The notes below the pieces were generated by a model, which had not been told where the DNA came from, did not search any database, and worked only from the letters and a program-made list of their open reading frames with translations. Positions 24,201 to 36,564 of a stretch of 64,000 nucleotides of DNA are shown here, piece after piece (the stretch's first letter is position 1; the number at the start of each line of letters is the position of its first letter). The DNA comes from Chromobotia macracanthus (Eukaryota > Chordata > Actinopteri > Cypriniformes > Botiidae): positions 1,139,001 to 1,203,000 of the forward strand of contig JAZGTH010000071.1 in the NCBI GenBank assembly GCA_036877525.1, written 5' to 3'. Both the position numbers and the translations under genes were made by a program.

Positions 24201-27200
24201 CTGACTCTTTATTCAGTGAATGCTGTACTGACTCTTTATTCAGTGAATGCTGTACTGACTCTTTATTCAGTGAATGCTGTACTGACTCTTTATTCAGTGA
24301 ATGCTGTACTGACTCTTTATTCAGTGAATGCTGTACTGACTCTTTATTCAGTGAATGCTGTACTGACTCTTTATTCAGTGAATGCTGTACTGACTCTTTA
24401 TTCTGTCAATACTGTACTGACTCTTTATTCTGTCAATACTGTACTGACTCTTTATTCTGTCAATACTGTACTGACTCTTTATTCAGTGAATGCTGTACTG
24501 ACTCTTTATTCAGTGAATGCTGTACTGACTCTTTATTCAGTGAATGCTGTTCTGACTCTATTCAGTGACTGCTGTACTGACTCTTTATTCAGTGAATGCT
24601 GTACTGACTCTTTATTCAGTGAATGCTGTACTGACTCTTTATTCAGTGAATGCTGTACTGACTCTTTATTCAGTGACTGCTGTACTGACTCTTTATTCAG
24701 TGAATGCTGTACTGACTCTTTATTCAGTGAATGCTGTACTGACTCTTTATTCAGTGACTGCTGTACTGACTCTTTATTCAGTGAATGCTGTACTGACTCT
24801 TTATTCAGTGAATGCTGTACTGACTCTTTATTCTGTGAATGCTGTACTGACTCTTTATTCAGTGAATGCTGTACTGACTCTTTATTCAGTGACTGCTGTA
24901 CTGACTCTTTATTCAGTGAATGCTGTACTGACTCTTTATTCAGTGACTGCTGTACTGACTCTTTATTCAGTGAATGCTGTACTGACTCTTTATTCAGTGA
25001 ATGCTGTACTGACTCTTTATTCAGTGACTGCTGTACTGACTCTTTATTCAGTGACTGCTGTACTGACTCTTTATTCAGTGAATGCTGTACTGACTCTTTA
25101 TTCAGTGAATGCTGTACTGACTCTTTATTCAGTGAATGCTGTACTGACTCTTTATTCAGTGAATGCTGTACTGACTCTTTATTCAGTGACTGCTGTACTG
25201 ACTCTTTATTCAGTGAATGCTGTACTGACTCTTTATTCAGTGAATGCTGTACTGACTCTTTATTCTGTGAATGCTGTACTGACTCTTTATTCAGTGACTG
25301 CTGTACTGACTCTTTATTCAGTGAATGCTGTACTGACTCTTTATTCAGTGACTGCTGTACTGACTCTTTATTCAGTGAATGCTGTACTGACTCTTTATTC
25401 AGTGAATGCTGTACTGACTCTTTATTCAGTGAATGCTGTACTGACTCTTTATTCAGTGAATGCTGTACTGACTCTTTATTCAGTGAATGCTGTACTGACT
25501 CTTTATTCTGTCAATGCTGTACTGACTCTTTATTCAGTGAATGCTGTACTGACTCTTTATTCAGTGAATGCTGTACTGACTCTTTATTCAGTGAATGCTG
25601 TACTGACTCTTTATTCAGTGACTGCTGTACTGACTCTTTATTCAGTGAATGCTGTACTGACTCTTTATTCAGTGAATGCTGTACTGACTCTTTATTCAGT
25701 GAATGCTGTACTGACTCTTTATTCAGTGAATGCTGTACTGACTCTTTATTCAGTGAATGCTGTACTGACTCTTTATTCAGTGAATGCTGTACTGACTCTT
25801 TATTCAGTGAATGCTGTACTGACTCTTTATTCAGTGAATGCTGTACTGACTCTTTATTCAGTGAATGCTGTACTGACTCTTTATTCAGTGACTGCTGTAC
25901 TGACTCTTTATTCAGTGAATGCTGTACTGACTCTTTATTCAGTGAATGCTGTACTGACTCTTTATTCAGTGAATGCTGTACTGACTCTTTATTTTGTCAA
26001 TGCTGTACTGACTCTTTATTCAGTGAATGCTGTACTGACTCTTTATTCAGTGAATACTGTACTGACTCTTTATTCTGTCAATACTGTACTGACTCTTTAT
26101 TCAGTGAATGCTGTACTGACTCTTTATTCAGTGAATGCTGTTCTGACTCTATTCAGTGAATGCTGTACTGACTCTTTATTCAGTGAATGCTGTACTCACT
26201 CTTTATTCAGTGAATGCTGTACTGACTCTTTATTCAGTGAATGCTGTACTGACTCTTTATTCAGTGACTGCTGTACTGACTCTTTATTTAGTGAATGATA
26301 TACTGACTCTTTATTCAGTGACTGCTGTACTGACTCTTTATTCAGTGACTGCTGTACTGACTCTTTATTCTGTCAATACTGTACTGACTCTTTATTCAGT
26401 GAATGCTGTACTGACTCTTTATTCAGTGACTGCTGTACTGACTCTTTATTCAGTGAATGCTGTACTGACTCTTTATTCAGTGACTGCTGTACTGACTCTT
26501 TATTCAGTGAATGCTGTACTGACTCTTTATTCAGTGACTGCTGTACTGACTCTTTATTCAGTGAATGCTGTACTGACTCTTTATTCAGTGAATGCTGTAC
26601 TGACTCTTTATTCAGTGAATGCTGTACTGACTCTTTATTCAGTGACTGCTGTACTGACTCTTTATTCTGTCAATGCTGTACTGACTCTTTATTCAGTGAC
26701 TGCTGTACTGACTCTTTATTCAGTGACTGCTGTACTGACTCTTTATTCAGTGAATGCTGTACTGACTCTTTATTCAGTGAATGCTGTACTGACTCTTTAT
26801 TCAGTGAATGCTGTACTGACTCTTTATTCAGTGACTGCTGTACTGACTCTTTATTCAGTCAATGCTGTACTGACTCTTTATTCAGTGAATGCTGTACTGA
26901 CTCTTTATTCAGTGACTGCTGTACTGACTCTTTATTCAGTGAATGCTGTACTGACTCTTTATTCAGTGACTGCTGTACTGACTCTTTATTCAGTGAATGC
27001 TGTACTGACTCTTTATTCAGTGACTGCTGTACTGACTCTTTATTCAGTGAATGCTGTACTGACTCTTTATTCAGTGAATGCTGTACTGACTCTTTATTCA
27101 GTGACTGCTGTACTGACTCTTTATTCAGTGAATGCTGTACTGACTCTTTATTCTGTCAATACTGTACTGACTCTTTATTCAGTGAATGCTGTACTGACTC

Positions 27201-30200
27201 TTTATTCAGTGAATACTGTACTGACTCTTTATTCAGTGAATGCTGTACTGACTCTTTATTCAGTGAATGCTGTACTGACTCTTTATTCAGTGAATGCTGT
27301 ACTGACTCTTTATTCAGTGACTGCTGTACTGACTCTTTATTCAGTGAATGCTGTACTGACTCTTTATTCAGTGAATGCTGTACTGACTCTTTATTCAGTG
27401 AATGCTGTACTGACTCTTTATTCAGTGACTGCTGTACTGACTCTTTATTCAGTGAATGCTGTACTGACTCTTTATTCAGTGAATGCTGTACTGACTCTTT
27501 ATTCAGTGACTGCTGTACTGACTCTTTATTCAGTGAATGCTGTACTGACTCTTTATTCAGTGAATGCTGTACTGACTCTTTATTCTGTCAATACTGTACT
27601 GACTCTTTATTCTGTGAATGCTGTACTGACTCTTTATTCAGTGACTGCTGTACTGACTCTTTATTCAGTGAATGCTGTACTGACTCTTTATTCAGTGACT
27701 GCTGTACTGACTCTTTATTCAGTGAATGCTGTACTGACTCTTTATTCAGTGAATGCTGTACTGACTCTTTATTCAGTGAATGCTGTACTGACTCTTTATT
27801 CTGTCAATGCTGTACTGACTCTTTATTCTGTCAATACTGTACTGACTCTTTATTCAGTGAATGCTGTACTGACTCTTTATTCAGTGAATGCTGTACTGAC
27901 TCTTTATTCAGTGAATGCTGTACTGACTCTTTATTCAGTGAATGCTGTACTGACTCTTTATTCAGTGACTGCTGTACTGACTCTTTATTCAGTGACTGCT
28001 GTACTGACTCTTTATTCAGTGAATGCTGTACTGACTCTTTATTCAGTGAATGCTGTACTGACTCTTTATTCAGTGAATGCTGTACTGACTCTTTATTCAG
28101 TGACTGCTGTACTGACTCTTTATTCAGTGAATGCTGTACTGACTCTTTATTCAGTGACTGCTGTACTGACTCTTTATTCAGTGAATGCTGTACTGACTCT
28201 TTATTCAGTGAATGCTGTACTGACTCTTTATTCAGTGAATGCTGTACTGACTCTTTATTCAGTGAATGCTGTACTGACTCTTTATTCAGTGAATGCTGTA
28301 CTGACTCTTTATTCAGTCAATGCTGTACTGACTCTTTATTCAGTGAATGCTGTACTGACTCTTTATTCAGTGAATGCTGTACTGACTCTTTATTCAGTGA
28401 ATGCTGTACTGACTCTTTATTCAGTGACTGCTGTACTGACTCTTTATTCAGTGAATGCTGTACTGACTCTTTATTCAGTGAATGCTGTACTGACTCTTTA
28501 TTCAGTGAATGCTGTACTGACTCTTTATTCAGTGAATGCTGTACTGACTCTTTATTTTGTCAATGCTGTACTGACTCTTTATTCAGTGAATGCTGTACTG
28601 ACTCTTTATTCAGTGAATGCTGTACTGACTCTTTATTCAGTGAATGCTGTACTGACTCTTTATTCAGTGAATGCTGTACTGACTCTTTATTCAGTGACTG
28701 CTGTACTGACTCTTTATTCTGTCAATGCTGTACTGACTCTTTATTCAGTGAATGCTGTACTGACTCTTTATTCAGTGAATGCTGTACTGACTCTTTATTC
28801 TGTCAATACTGTACTGACTCTTTATTCAGTGAATGCTGTACTGACTCTTTATTCAGTGACTGCTGTACTGACTCTTTATTCTGTCAATACTGTACTGACT
28901 CTTTATTCAGTGAATGCTGTACTGACTCTTTATTCAGTGAATGCTGTACTGACTCTTTATTCAGTGACTGCTGTACTGACTCTTTATTCAGTGAATGCTG
29001 TACTGACTCTTTATTCAGTGAATGCTGTACTGACTCTTTATTCAGTGAATGCTGTACTGACTCTTTATTCAGTGACTGCTGTACTGACTCTTTATTCAGT
29101 GAATGCTGTACTGACTCTTTATTCAGTGACTGCTGTACTGACTCTTTATTCAGTGAATGCTGTACTGACTCTTTATTCTGTCAATGCTGTACTGACTCTT
29201 TATTCAGTGACTGCTGTACTGACTCTTTATTCAGTGACTGCTGTACTGACTCTTTATTCAGTGAATGCTGTACTGACTCTTTATTCAGTGACTGCTGTAC
29301 TGACTCTTTATTCAGTGAATGCTGTACTGACTCTTTATTCAGTGACTGCTGTACTGACTCTTTATTCTGTCAATACTGTACTGACTCTTTATTCAGTGAA
29401 TGCTGTACTGACTCTTTATTCTGTCAATACTGTACTGACTCTTTATTCAGTGACTACTGTACTGACTCTTTATTCAGTAAATGCTGTACAGACTCTTTAT
29501 TCAGTGACTGCTGTACTGACTCTTTATTCAGTGACTGCTGTACTGACTCTTTATTCAGTGAATGCTGTACTGACTCTTTATTCAGTGAATGCTGTACTGA
29601 CTCTTTATTCAGTGAATGCTGTACTGACTCTTTATTCAGTGACTGCTGTACTGACTCTTTATTCTGTCAATACTGTACTGACTCTTTATTCAGTGAATGC
29701 TGTACTGACTCTTTATTCAGTGACTGCTGTACTGACTCTTTATTCAGTGAATGCTGTACTGACTCTTTATTCAGTGAATGCTGTACTGACTCTTTATTCA
29801 GTGAATGCTGTACTGACTCTTTATTCAGTGACTGCTGTACTGACTCTTTATTCAGTGACTGCTGTACTGACTCTTTATTCAGTGAATGCTGTACTGACTC
29901 TTTATTCAGTGACTGCTGTACTGACTCTTTATTCAGTGAATGCTGTACTGACTCTTTATTCAGTGAATGCTGTACTGACTCTTTATTCAGTGACTGCTGT
30001 ACTGACTCTTTATTCAGTGAATGCTGTACTGACTCTTTATTCAGTGAATGCTGTACTGACTCTTTATTCAGTGACTGCTGTACTGACTCTTTATTTAGTG
30101 AATGATATACTGACTCTTTATTCAGTGAATGCTGTACTGACTCTTTATTCAGTGACTGCTGTACTGACTCTTTATTCTGTCAATACTGTACTGACTCTTT

Positions 30201-33200
30201 ATTCTGTCAATACTGTACTGACTCTTTATTCTGTCAATACTGTACTGACTCTTTATTCAGTGAATGCTGTACTGACTCTTTATTCAGTGAATGCTGTACT
30301 GACTCTTTATTCAGTGACTGCTGTACTGACTCTTTATTCAGTGACTGCTGTACTGACTCTTTATTCAGTGAATGCTGTACTGACTCTTTATTCAGTGAAT
30401 GCTGTACTGACTCTTTATTCAGTGAATGCTGTACTGACTCTTTATTCTGTCAATACTGTACTGACTCTTTATTCAGTGACTGCTGTACTGACTCTTTATT
30501 CTGTCAATACTGTACTGACTCTTTATTCAGTGAATGCTGTACTGACTCTTTATTCAGTGAATGCTGTACTGACTCTTTATTCAGTAACTGCTGTACTGAC
30601 TCTTTATTCTGTCAATACTGTACTGACTCTTTATTCAGTGAATGCTGTACTGACTCTTTATTCAGTGAATGCTGTACTGACTCTTTATTCAGTGACTGCT
30701 GTACTGACTCTTTATTCAGGGACTGCTGTACTGACTCTTTATTCAGTGACTGCTGTACTGACTCTTTATTCAGTGACTGCTGTACTGACTCTTTATTCAG
30801 TGACTGCTGTACTGACTCTTTATTCAGTGAATGCTGTACTGACTCTTTATTCAGTGACTGCTGTACTGACTCTTTATTCAGTGAATGCTGTACTGACTCT
30901 TTATTCAGTGACTGCTGTACTGACTCTTTATTCAGTGACTGCTGTACTGACTCTTTATTCAGTGAATGCTGTACTGACTCTTTATTCAGTGAATGCTGTA
31001 CTGACTCTTTATTCAGTGAATGCTGTACTGACTCTTTATTCTGTCAATACTGTACTGACTCTTTATTCAGTGAATGCTGTACTGACTCTTTATTCAGTGC
31101 CTATACTGACTCTTTATTCGACTGCTGTACTGACTCTTTATTCAGTGACTGCTGTACTGACTCTTTATTCAGTGAATGCTGTACTGACTCTTTATTCAGT
31201 GACTGCTGTACTGACTCTTTATTCAGGCTGATCTGATGATGATGATGATCTGATCTCTTTATTCAGTGAATGCTGTACTGACTCTTTATTCAGTGAATGC
31301 TGTACTGACTCTTTATTCAGTGAATGCTGTACTGACTCTTTATTCAGTGAATGCTGTACTCACTCTTTATTCAGTGAATGCTGTACTGACTCTTTATTCA
31401 GTGAATGCTGTACTGACTCTTTATTCAGTGAATGCTGTACTGACTCTTTATTCAGTGAATGCTGTACTGACTCTTTATTCAGGGACTGCTGTACTGACTC
31501 TTTATTCTGTGAATGCTGTACTGACTCTTTATTCAGTGAATGCTGTACTGACTCTTTATTCAGTGAATCCTGTACTGACTCTTTATTCAGTGACTGCTGT
31601 ACTGACTCTTTATTCAGTGAATGCTGTACTGACTCTTTATTCAGGGACTGCTGTACTGACTCTTTATTCAGTGAATGCTGTACTGACTCTTTATTCAGTG
31701 AATGCTGTACTGACTCTTTATTCTGTCAATGCTGTACTGACTCTTTATTCAGTGAATGCTGTACTGACTCTTTATTCAGTGAATGCTGTACTGACTCTTT
31801 ATTCAGTGAATGCTGTACTGACTCTTTATTCAGTGAATGCTGTACTGACTCTTTATTCAGTGACTGCTGTACTGACTCTTTATTCAGTGAATGCTGTACT
31901 GACTCTTTATTCAGTGAATGCTGTACTGACTCTTTATTCAGTGAATGCTGTACTGACTATTTATTCAGTGAATGCTGTACTGACTCTTTATTCAGTGAAT
32001 GCTGTACTGACTCTTTATTCAGTGAATGCTGTACTGACTCTTTATTCAGTGACTGCTGTACTGACTCTTTATTCAGTGAATGCTGTACTGACTCTTTATT
32101 CAGTGACTGCTGTACTGACTCTTTATTCTTGACTCTTTATTGATTGATGTTGAGGTCAAATGCTCACATGTATCTTCTCTGATGTTCTTCAGCTCCTCTG
32201 CCCTCTCCTCTCATCACCAGTGACTCCACACAATGTTCTTCATCATCTAAATGTGCTGTCATGTGTTCAGTGATGATTGTGACACATGTGACTCTCTCCT
32301 GGTATAATGGAAGCAGTTTACACTCCCGCATCAGTGTGTCTGATGTCAAAAGAAACACTTTTCTGTGTCTGGAGGTGGAATATCAGGATACGAACATCTA
32401 CAGCTGTGTGCTGAACAACTCATTCACCAACAAAAACGAAACAGCTCAACATTCCTGAACTGTGTAAAGATGTGACAGGTATTAAACTGATCTCTTATCT
32501 CTATCACATGACAGCTTTATAAAGATCATCTTAAGATGATTTCAACAGTGTTGAAGGATCTCACATGCTGGACGTTTGACTGTTAATTCTGAGGCTGTTT
32601 TTACTCTCTGATTGAAATCAGTTTGTGAAGTTACAGTAAAACTGTTTTCTGTTTCTTCTTTACAGATCACAGTCAGCGGTTAATAATTGGCGGTTGTGTT
32701 CTTGTTCTTGTTGTTGCTGTTGTTGGTGGGTCTGTGGTGTACTGTTGCTATCAGAAAAGGATGTTTGGATGTCAAAAGGGCAAGTATCACTGACACGTGT
32801 ATACAGCTGTATATGTATTTATTTTGTGCATAAATAGTTTTAAGTGCCAAAATATATTTATTTATATATAGTTATAATGTTTGTGTTTGTATTTAGTTTT
32901 ATGAAGTTGCATCATTAAACATCTTCAAACATCACATGGACCTTCAGAAAGAACTAGATTATTGTAAACACACACAGTAATACAGAAAATGGAGTTTTAC
33001 ATTTTTATCACATTTTTAACACATTTTTCCTGTGTAAACCATTCAATATATATTTTAACGTATTATTTTAGATCTCGCTGCTGTTATGAGGAGACAGAGT
33101 GAGATCTCACTGCTGTTATGAGGAGACAGCGTGAGATCTCACTGCTGTTATGAGGAAACAGTGTGAGATCTCACTGCTGTTATGAGGAGATAGCGTGAGA

Positions 33201-35105
33201 TCTCACTGCTGTTATGAGGAGACAGCGTGAGATCTCACTGCTGTTATGAGGAGACAGCGTGAGATCTCACTGCTGTTATGAGGAGACAGCGTGAGATCTC
33301 ACTGCTGTTATGAGGAGACAGCGTGAGATCTCACTGCTGTTATGAGGAGACAGCGTGAGATCTCACTGCTGTTATGAGGAGACAGCGTGAGATCTCACTG
33401 CTGTTATGAGGAGACAGCGTGAGATCTCACTGCTGTTATGAGGAGACAGTGTGAGATCTCACTGCTGTTATGAAGACACATCGTGAGATCTCACTGCTGT
33501 TATGAGGAGATAGCGTGAGATCTCACTGCTGTTATGAGGAGACAGCGTGAGATCTCACTGCTGTTATGAGGAGACAGCGTGAGATCTCACTGCTGTTATG
33601 AGGAGACAGTGTGAGATCTCACTGCTGTTATGAGGACACAGTGTGAGATCTCACTGCTGTTATGAAGACACATCGTGAGATCTCACTGCTGTTATGAGGA
33701 GACAGCATGAGATCTCACTACTGTTATGAGGAGACAGTGTGAGATCTCACTGCTGTTATGAAGACACATCGTGAGATCTCGTTGTTATGAGGAGATAGCA
33801 TGAGATCTCACTGCTGTTATGAGGAGACAGCATGAGATCTCACTGCTGTTATGAGGAGACAGCGTGAGATCTCACTGCTGTTATGAGGAGACAGCGTGAG
33901 ATCTCACTGCTGTTATGAGGAGACAGTGTGAGATCTCACTGTTGTTATGAGGAGACAGCGTGAGATCTCACTGCTGTTATGAAGACACATTGTGAGATCT
34001 CGTTGTTATGAGGAGATAGCGTGAGATCTCACTGCTGTTATGAGGAGACAGCGTGAGATCTCACTGCTGTTATGAGGAGACAGCGTGAGATCTCACTGCT
34101 GTTATGAGGACACAGCGTGAGATCTCACTGCTGTTATGAGGAGACAGCGTGAGATCTCACTGCTGTTATGAGGAGACAGCGTGAGATCTCACTGCTGTTA
34201 TGAGGACACAGCGTGAGATCTCACTGCTGTTATGAGGAGACAGCGTGAGATCTCACTGCTGTTATGAGGACACAGCGTGAGATCTCACTGCTGTTATGAG
34301 GAGACAGCGTGAGATCTCACTGCTGTTATGAGGAGACAGCGTGAGATCTCACTGCTGTTATGAGGAGACAGCGTGAGATCTCACTGCTGTTATGAGGACA
34401 CAGCGTGAGATCTCACTGCTGTTATGAGGACACAGTGTGAGATCTCACTGCTGTTATGAGGAGACAGCTTGAGATCTCACTGCTGTTATGAGGAGACAGC
34501 GTGAGATCTCACTGCTGTTATGAGGAGACAGCGTGAGATCTCACTGCTGTTATGAGGAGACAGCGTGAGAGCTCACTGCTGTTATGAGGAGACAGCGTGA
34601 GATCTCACTGTTGTTATGAGGAGACAGCGTGAGATCTCACTGCTGTTATGAGGAGACAGCGTGAGATCTCACTGCTGTTATGATGAGACAGCGTGAGAGC
34701 TCACTGTTGTTATGAGGAGACAGCGTGAGAGCTCACTGTTGTTATGAGGAGACAGCGTGAGATCTCACTGCTGTTATGAGGACACAGTGTGAGATCTCAC
34801 TGCTGTTATGAGGACACAGTGTGAGATCTCACTGCTGTTATGAGGAGACAGTGAATGTGTGTGATCAGCAGATCGCAGTGATGCTGTTGACCAATGATGC
34901 AAGACATACTGATAAAAACTAGAGTATACCTACTGTATAAACAACTGAATAAAATAGCATGTGAAATAACAACATGACTGGACATTTTACAGAAAATGTG
35001 TTTATGTAACATCTGCAGACACATCAAGCAACTGACCTCGTGGGGGATCCTCTGATTGACAATCCAACATCATCATCCCAGCAGTCCATGGCCTTTTGTT
35101 GCTGA
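15238..35105 (+). CDS. Gene D: SLAM-like receptor with giant intronic minisatellite, possibly disabled
   Basis: Exons: signal peptide 15238-15286 (MFKENHYFCLCMLIAA), V 15930-16253 (VKTVSVSEGESVTL...SGLYKLKIS, no canonical disulfide), C2 32193-32478, transmembrane 32666-32779 (IIGGCVLVLVVAVVGGSVVY, then CCYQKRMFGCQK), a tail candidate at 34872, and a last exon 35019-35105 (DLVGDPLIDNPTSSSQQ, stop 35103-35105). Two defects show. The C2 exon has five A's where the copy in E has four (near 32432), giving a stop before DVC-type residues. The tail candidate at 34872 meets TGA after nine codons. The V-C2 intron is about 15.9 kb, nearly all of it 27-bp repeat, and the region after the transmembrane exon holds a 32-bp array. 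The donor after the transmembrane exon is GC (GCAAGT). A homopolymer error in the sequence could explain the C2 defect, so pseudogene status is open. Confidence 0.65.
16452..16756. mobile_element. Palindromic fish MITE
   Basis: The left half contains AACTCACCATTATGTCATTC, GACCTGTATC and GGAACACAAAAGATGATATTTG; the right half returns CAACATACTTCAAAATA, TGTGTTCCTCAG, AACATGAGGGTGAATAAAT and TTTTTGGTGAACTGTCC. This is the pattern of a very common long-palindrome element of cyprinid genomes. The left terminus is eroded. It ends about 55 bases before the giant 27-bp array. Confidence 0.75.
16810..32142. repeat. Giant 27-bp minisatellite (about 567 units) in the V-C2 intron of gene D
   Basis: About 15.3 kb of one 27-bp unit, a quarter of the window. 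Invariant core TACTGACTCTTTATTCAG, then GTGAATGCTG or GTGACTGCTG. Recurrent variants: TCTGTCAATAC, TACTCAC, TATTTTGTCAATG. Shortened 25-bp units (GTTCTGACTCTATTCAGTG) occur at 19725, 22148, 24549 and 26140. Irregular units cluster at 20480-20790 and 31090-31130, and a non-repeat break with GATGATGATGATGATCTG lies at 31225-31255. Because 27 is divisible by three, two forward frames stay open for over 1,000 codons; this is not evidence of coding. Copy number is as assembled. Confidence 0.97.
32150..33071 (+). repeat. Segmental duplication, C2-TM part copy 1 (partner 38880-39843)
   Basis: C2 exon, intron, transmembrane exon and following intron of gene D are nearly identical to 38880-39843 of locus C'/E. 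Both end in TATTATTTTAG immediately before a 32-bp array. Confidence 0.85.
33072..34852. repeat. 32-bp minisatellite in the tail region of gene D (about 55 units)
   Basis: Unit core ATCTCACTGCTGTTATGAGG followed by AGACAGCGTGAG. It begins directly after the splice-acceptor-like TATTATTTTAG. The dominant form here has CAGCGTGAG; variants include GGACACAG, AAGACACATCG and GAGCTCAC. 32 is not a multiple of three and every unit contains a stop, so the array cannot be one coding exon. Confidence 0.95.
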
Positions 35106-36564
35106 CAGTGCCCTTCTGTTACAAACACTACAGACTGAGAAATCTTAGTTTCTGAAATTAATTAATACTTTTATTCACCAGTTAAGCTTTAAATTCATTG
35201 ACATAATTACACTATAGACATGTATATACATGCTTCTACCTTTTCTTACTACTTTCTGTTCATCAAAGACAAATTTAGATGTTTAGTTTCATGCTGTGTT
35301 TTCTGCAGTTTTTATTGTCTTGTAGCTGTTTCTCACTCACTTTCAAACCTCCTACACCTCAAACTTCTATTCATCTATTACATTCTTATTCAATATCTTC
35401 TCATTATTCATTGAGTTATTCATTGAGTTTATTGTGAAAGTGTTTTAAATTGATGGATTGAGAATAGAAAGTTTTCAGAGATCATTATTTTTACACTTGT
35501 TCAGTATACTGACACTTTTTATCATCAGGTTATTAAATTTATCAACTCACAGAAGCGTCACATCTCACATTACAAACACTGTCACCGTCACATCTTCTGT
35601 CTTTTATGGAGTGTTTAGTGATATTAAACTCGCTGTCTGACCCTGCTGGTGATACTAATGATTAATCAGTCAAGAAAGATGATAGAGGTTATATGAGACT
35701 TTGAAAACCTCTCATATATTTTGTTCATTATTTAGTTTGCTCTCATCTGTGAGTTTATTGTGCATTAATATTTTAAATGTATATCTTTATAATGTGATGC
35801 TTTCAGATATCACTGCAGTTGTTCTGCATGTTGAGATGTTATGAATATATGTGGTACAAGAGCTTCATTCACTGTGGATCAGTTGTATTATAAGTCATTA
35901 AACACTGTTAAATATAAAGGGTCTTGTACTTTGTTGCTTTATTCATTTGTAGTGGTTGTTGTGTGTGTTTTTAGATCATTAATAATAATAATTGTCTCAT
36001 GAGAGTTAGCAGTCAGAAGAGTCATGCTGAACTGAAGCTTAATTCACATCACATGGCAGAACTTCATCAGAATTCAGACACTTTTCAATAGTAAGTCAAA
36101 CACGAACAGGGGAAACATTCATGTGTCAAACTCATCTGCTTTAAGTACCTGCTTACAGACTGTAACAACAGTGCGCACTATATAGTGTGTGAGTGAAGTG
36201 TGCGCACTACATCCGCCATGTTTTCGTTGTCACGTGACTCGTGTGTCACGTGGTTCGTGTAGCGACTATATGCGGCGTTTTCCGCTGAATATTACCGATC
36301 GATTACCGTGTTGACTGCACATTTATAGCTGCATTTTGTCTGCAGAGTGATGGAGAGGCAGCATTAACCAGTGTTTAACTGAGAGAGGAGTACGTGACGG
36401 AGAATACAAACAAACACACGTTTGTTCAAGAAATAATTTATAAAGCGAAAGACATTTTAATCTTTCATCAACATTATGACAGATCAGTAAAACAGAATTC
36501 ACTCGGTGTTAAACATGTACAACATACTGCGAGTAAAACATGTTTAGTTTCCTTTATCACATGC
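35106..36564. other. Intergenic between gene D and the second duplicated block
   Basis: Positions 35240-35640 resemble 41000-41540 downstream of locus C'/E, so the duplicated unit extends past the last exon. Near 36170-36240 there is a GCGCACTATATAGTG-type palindromic stretch of the kind seen in fish mobile elements. No gene supported. Confidence 0.5.

Noticed and set aside
16785..32132. Very long open frames of up to about 1,690 codons (repeats LTLYSVNAV / TDSLFSECC)
   Set aside because: They are the 27-bp array read in two frames. Both forward frames stay open because the unit is a multiple of three without stops in those frames, and they end only where 2-bp deletions occur. The common AAT/ACT change alters the residue in both frames, so no frame looks constrained. 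The array lies in an intron.
16810..32142. CRISPR-like regular array
   Set aside because: The repeats are contiguous with no unique spacers, and the locus is vertebrate.
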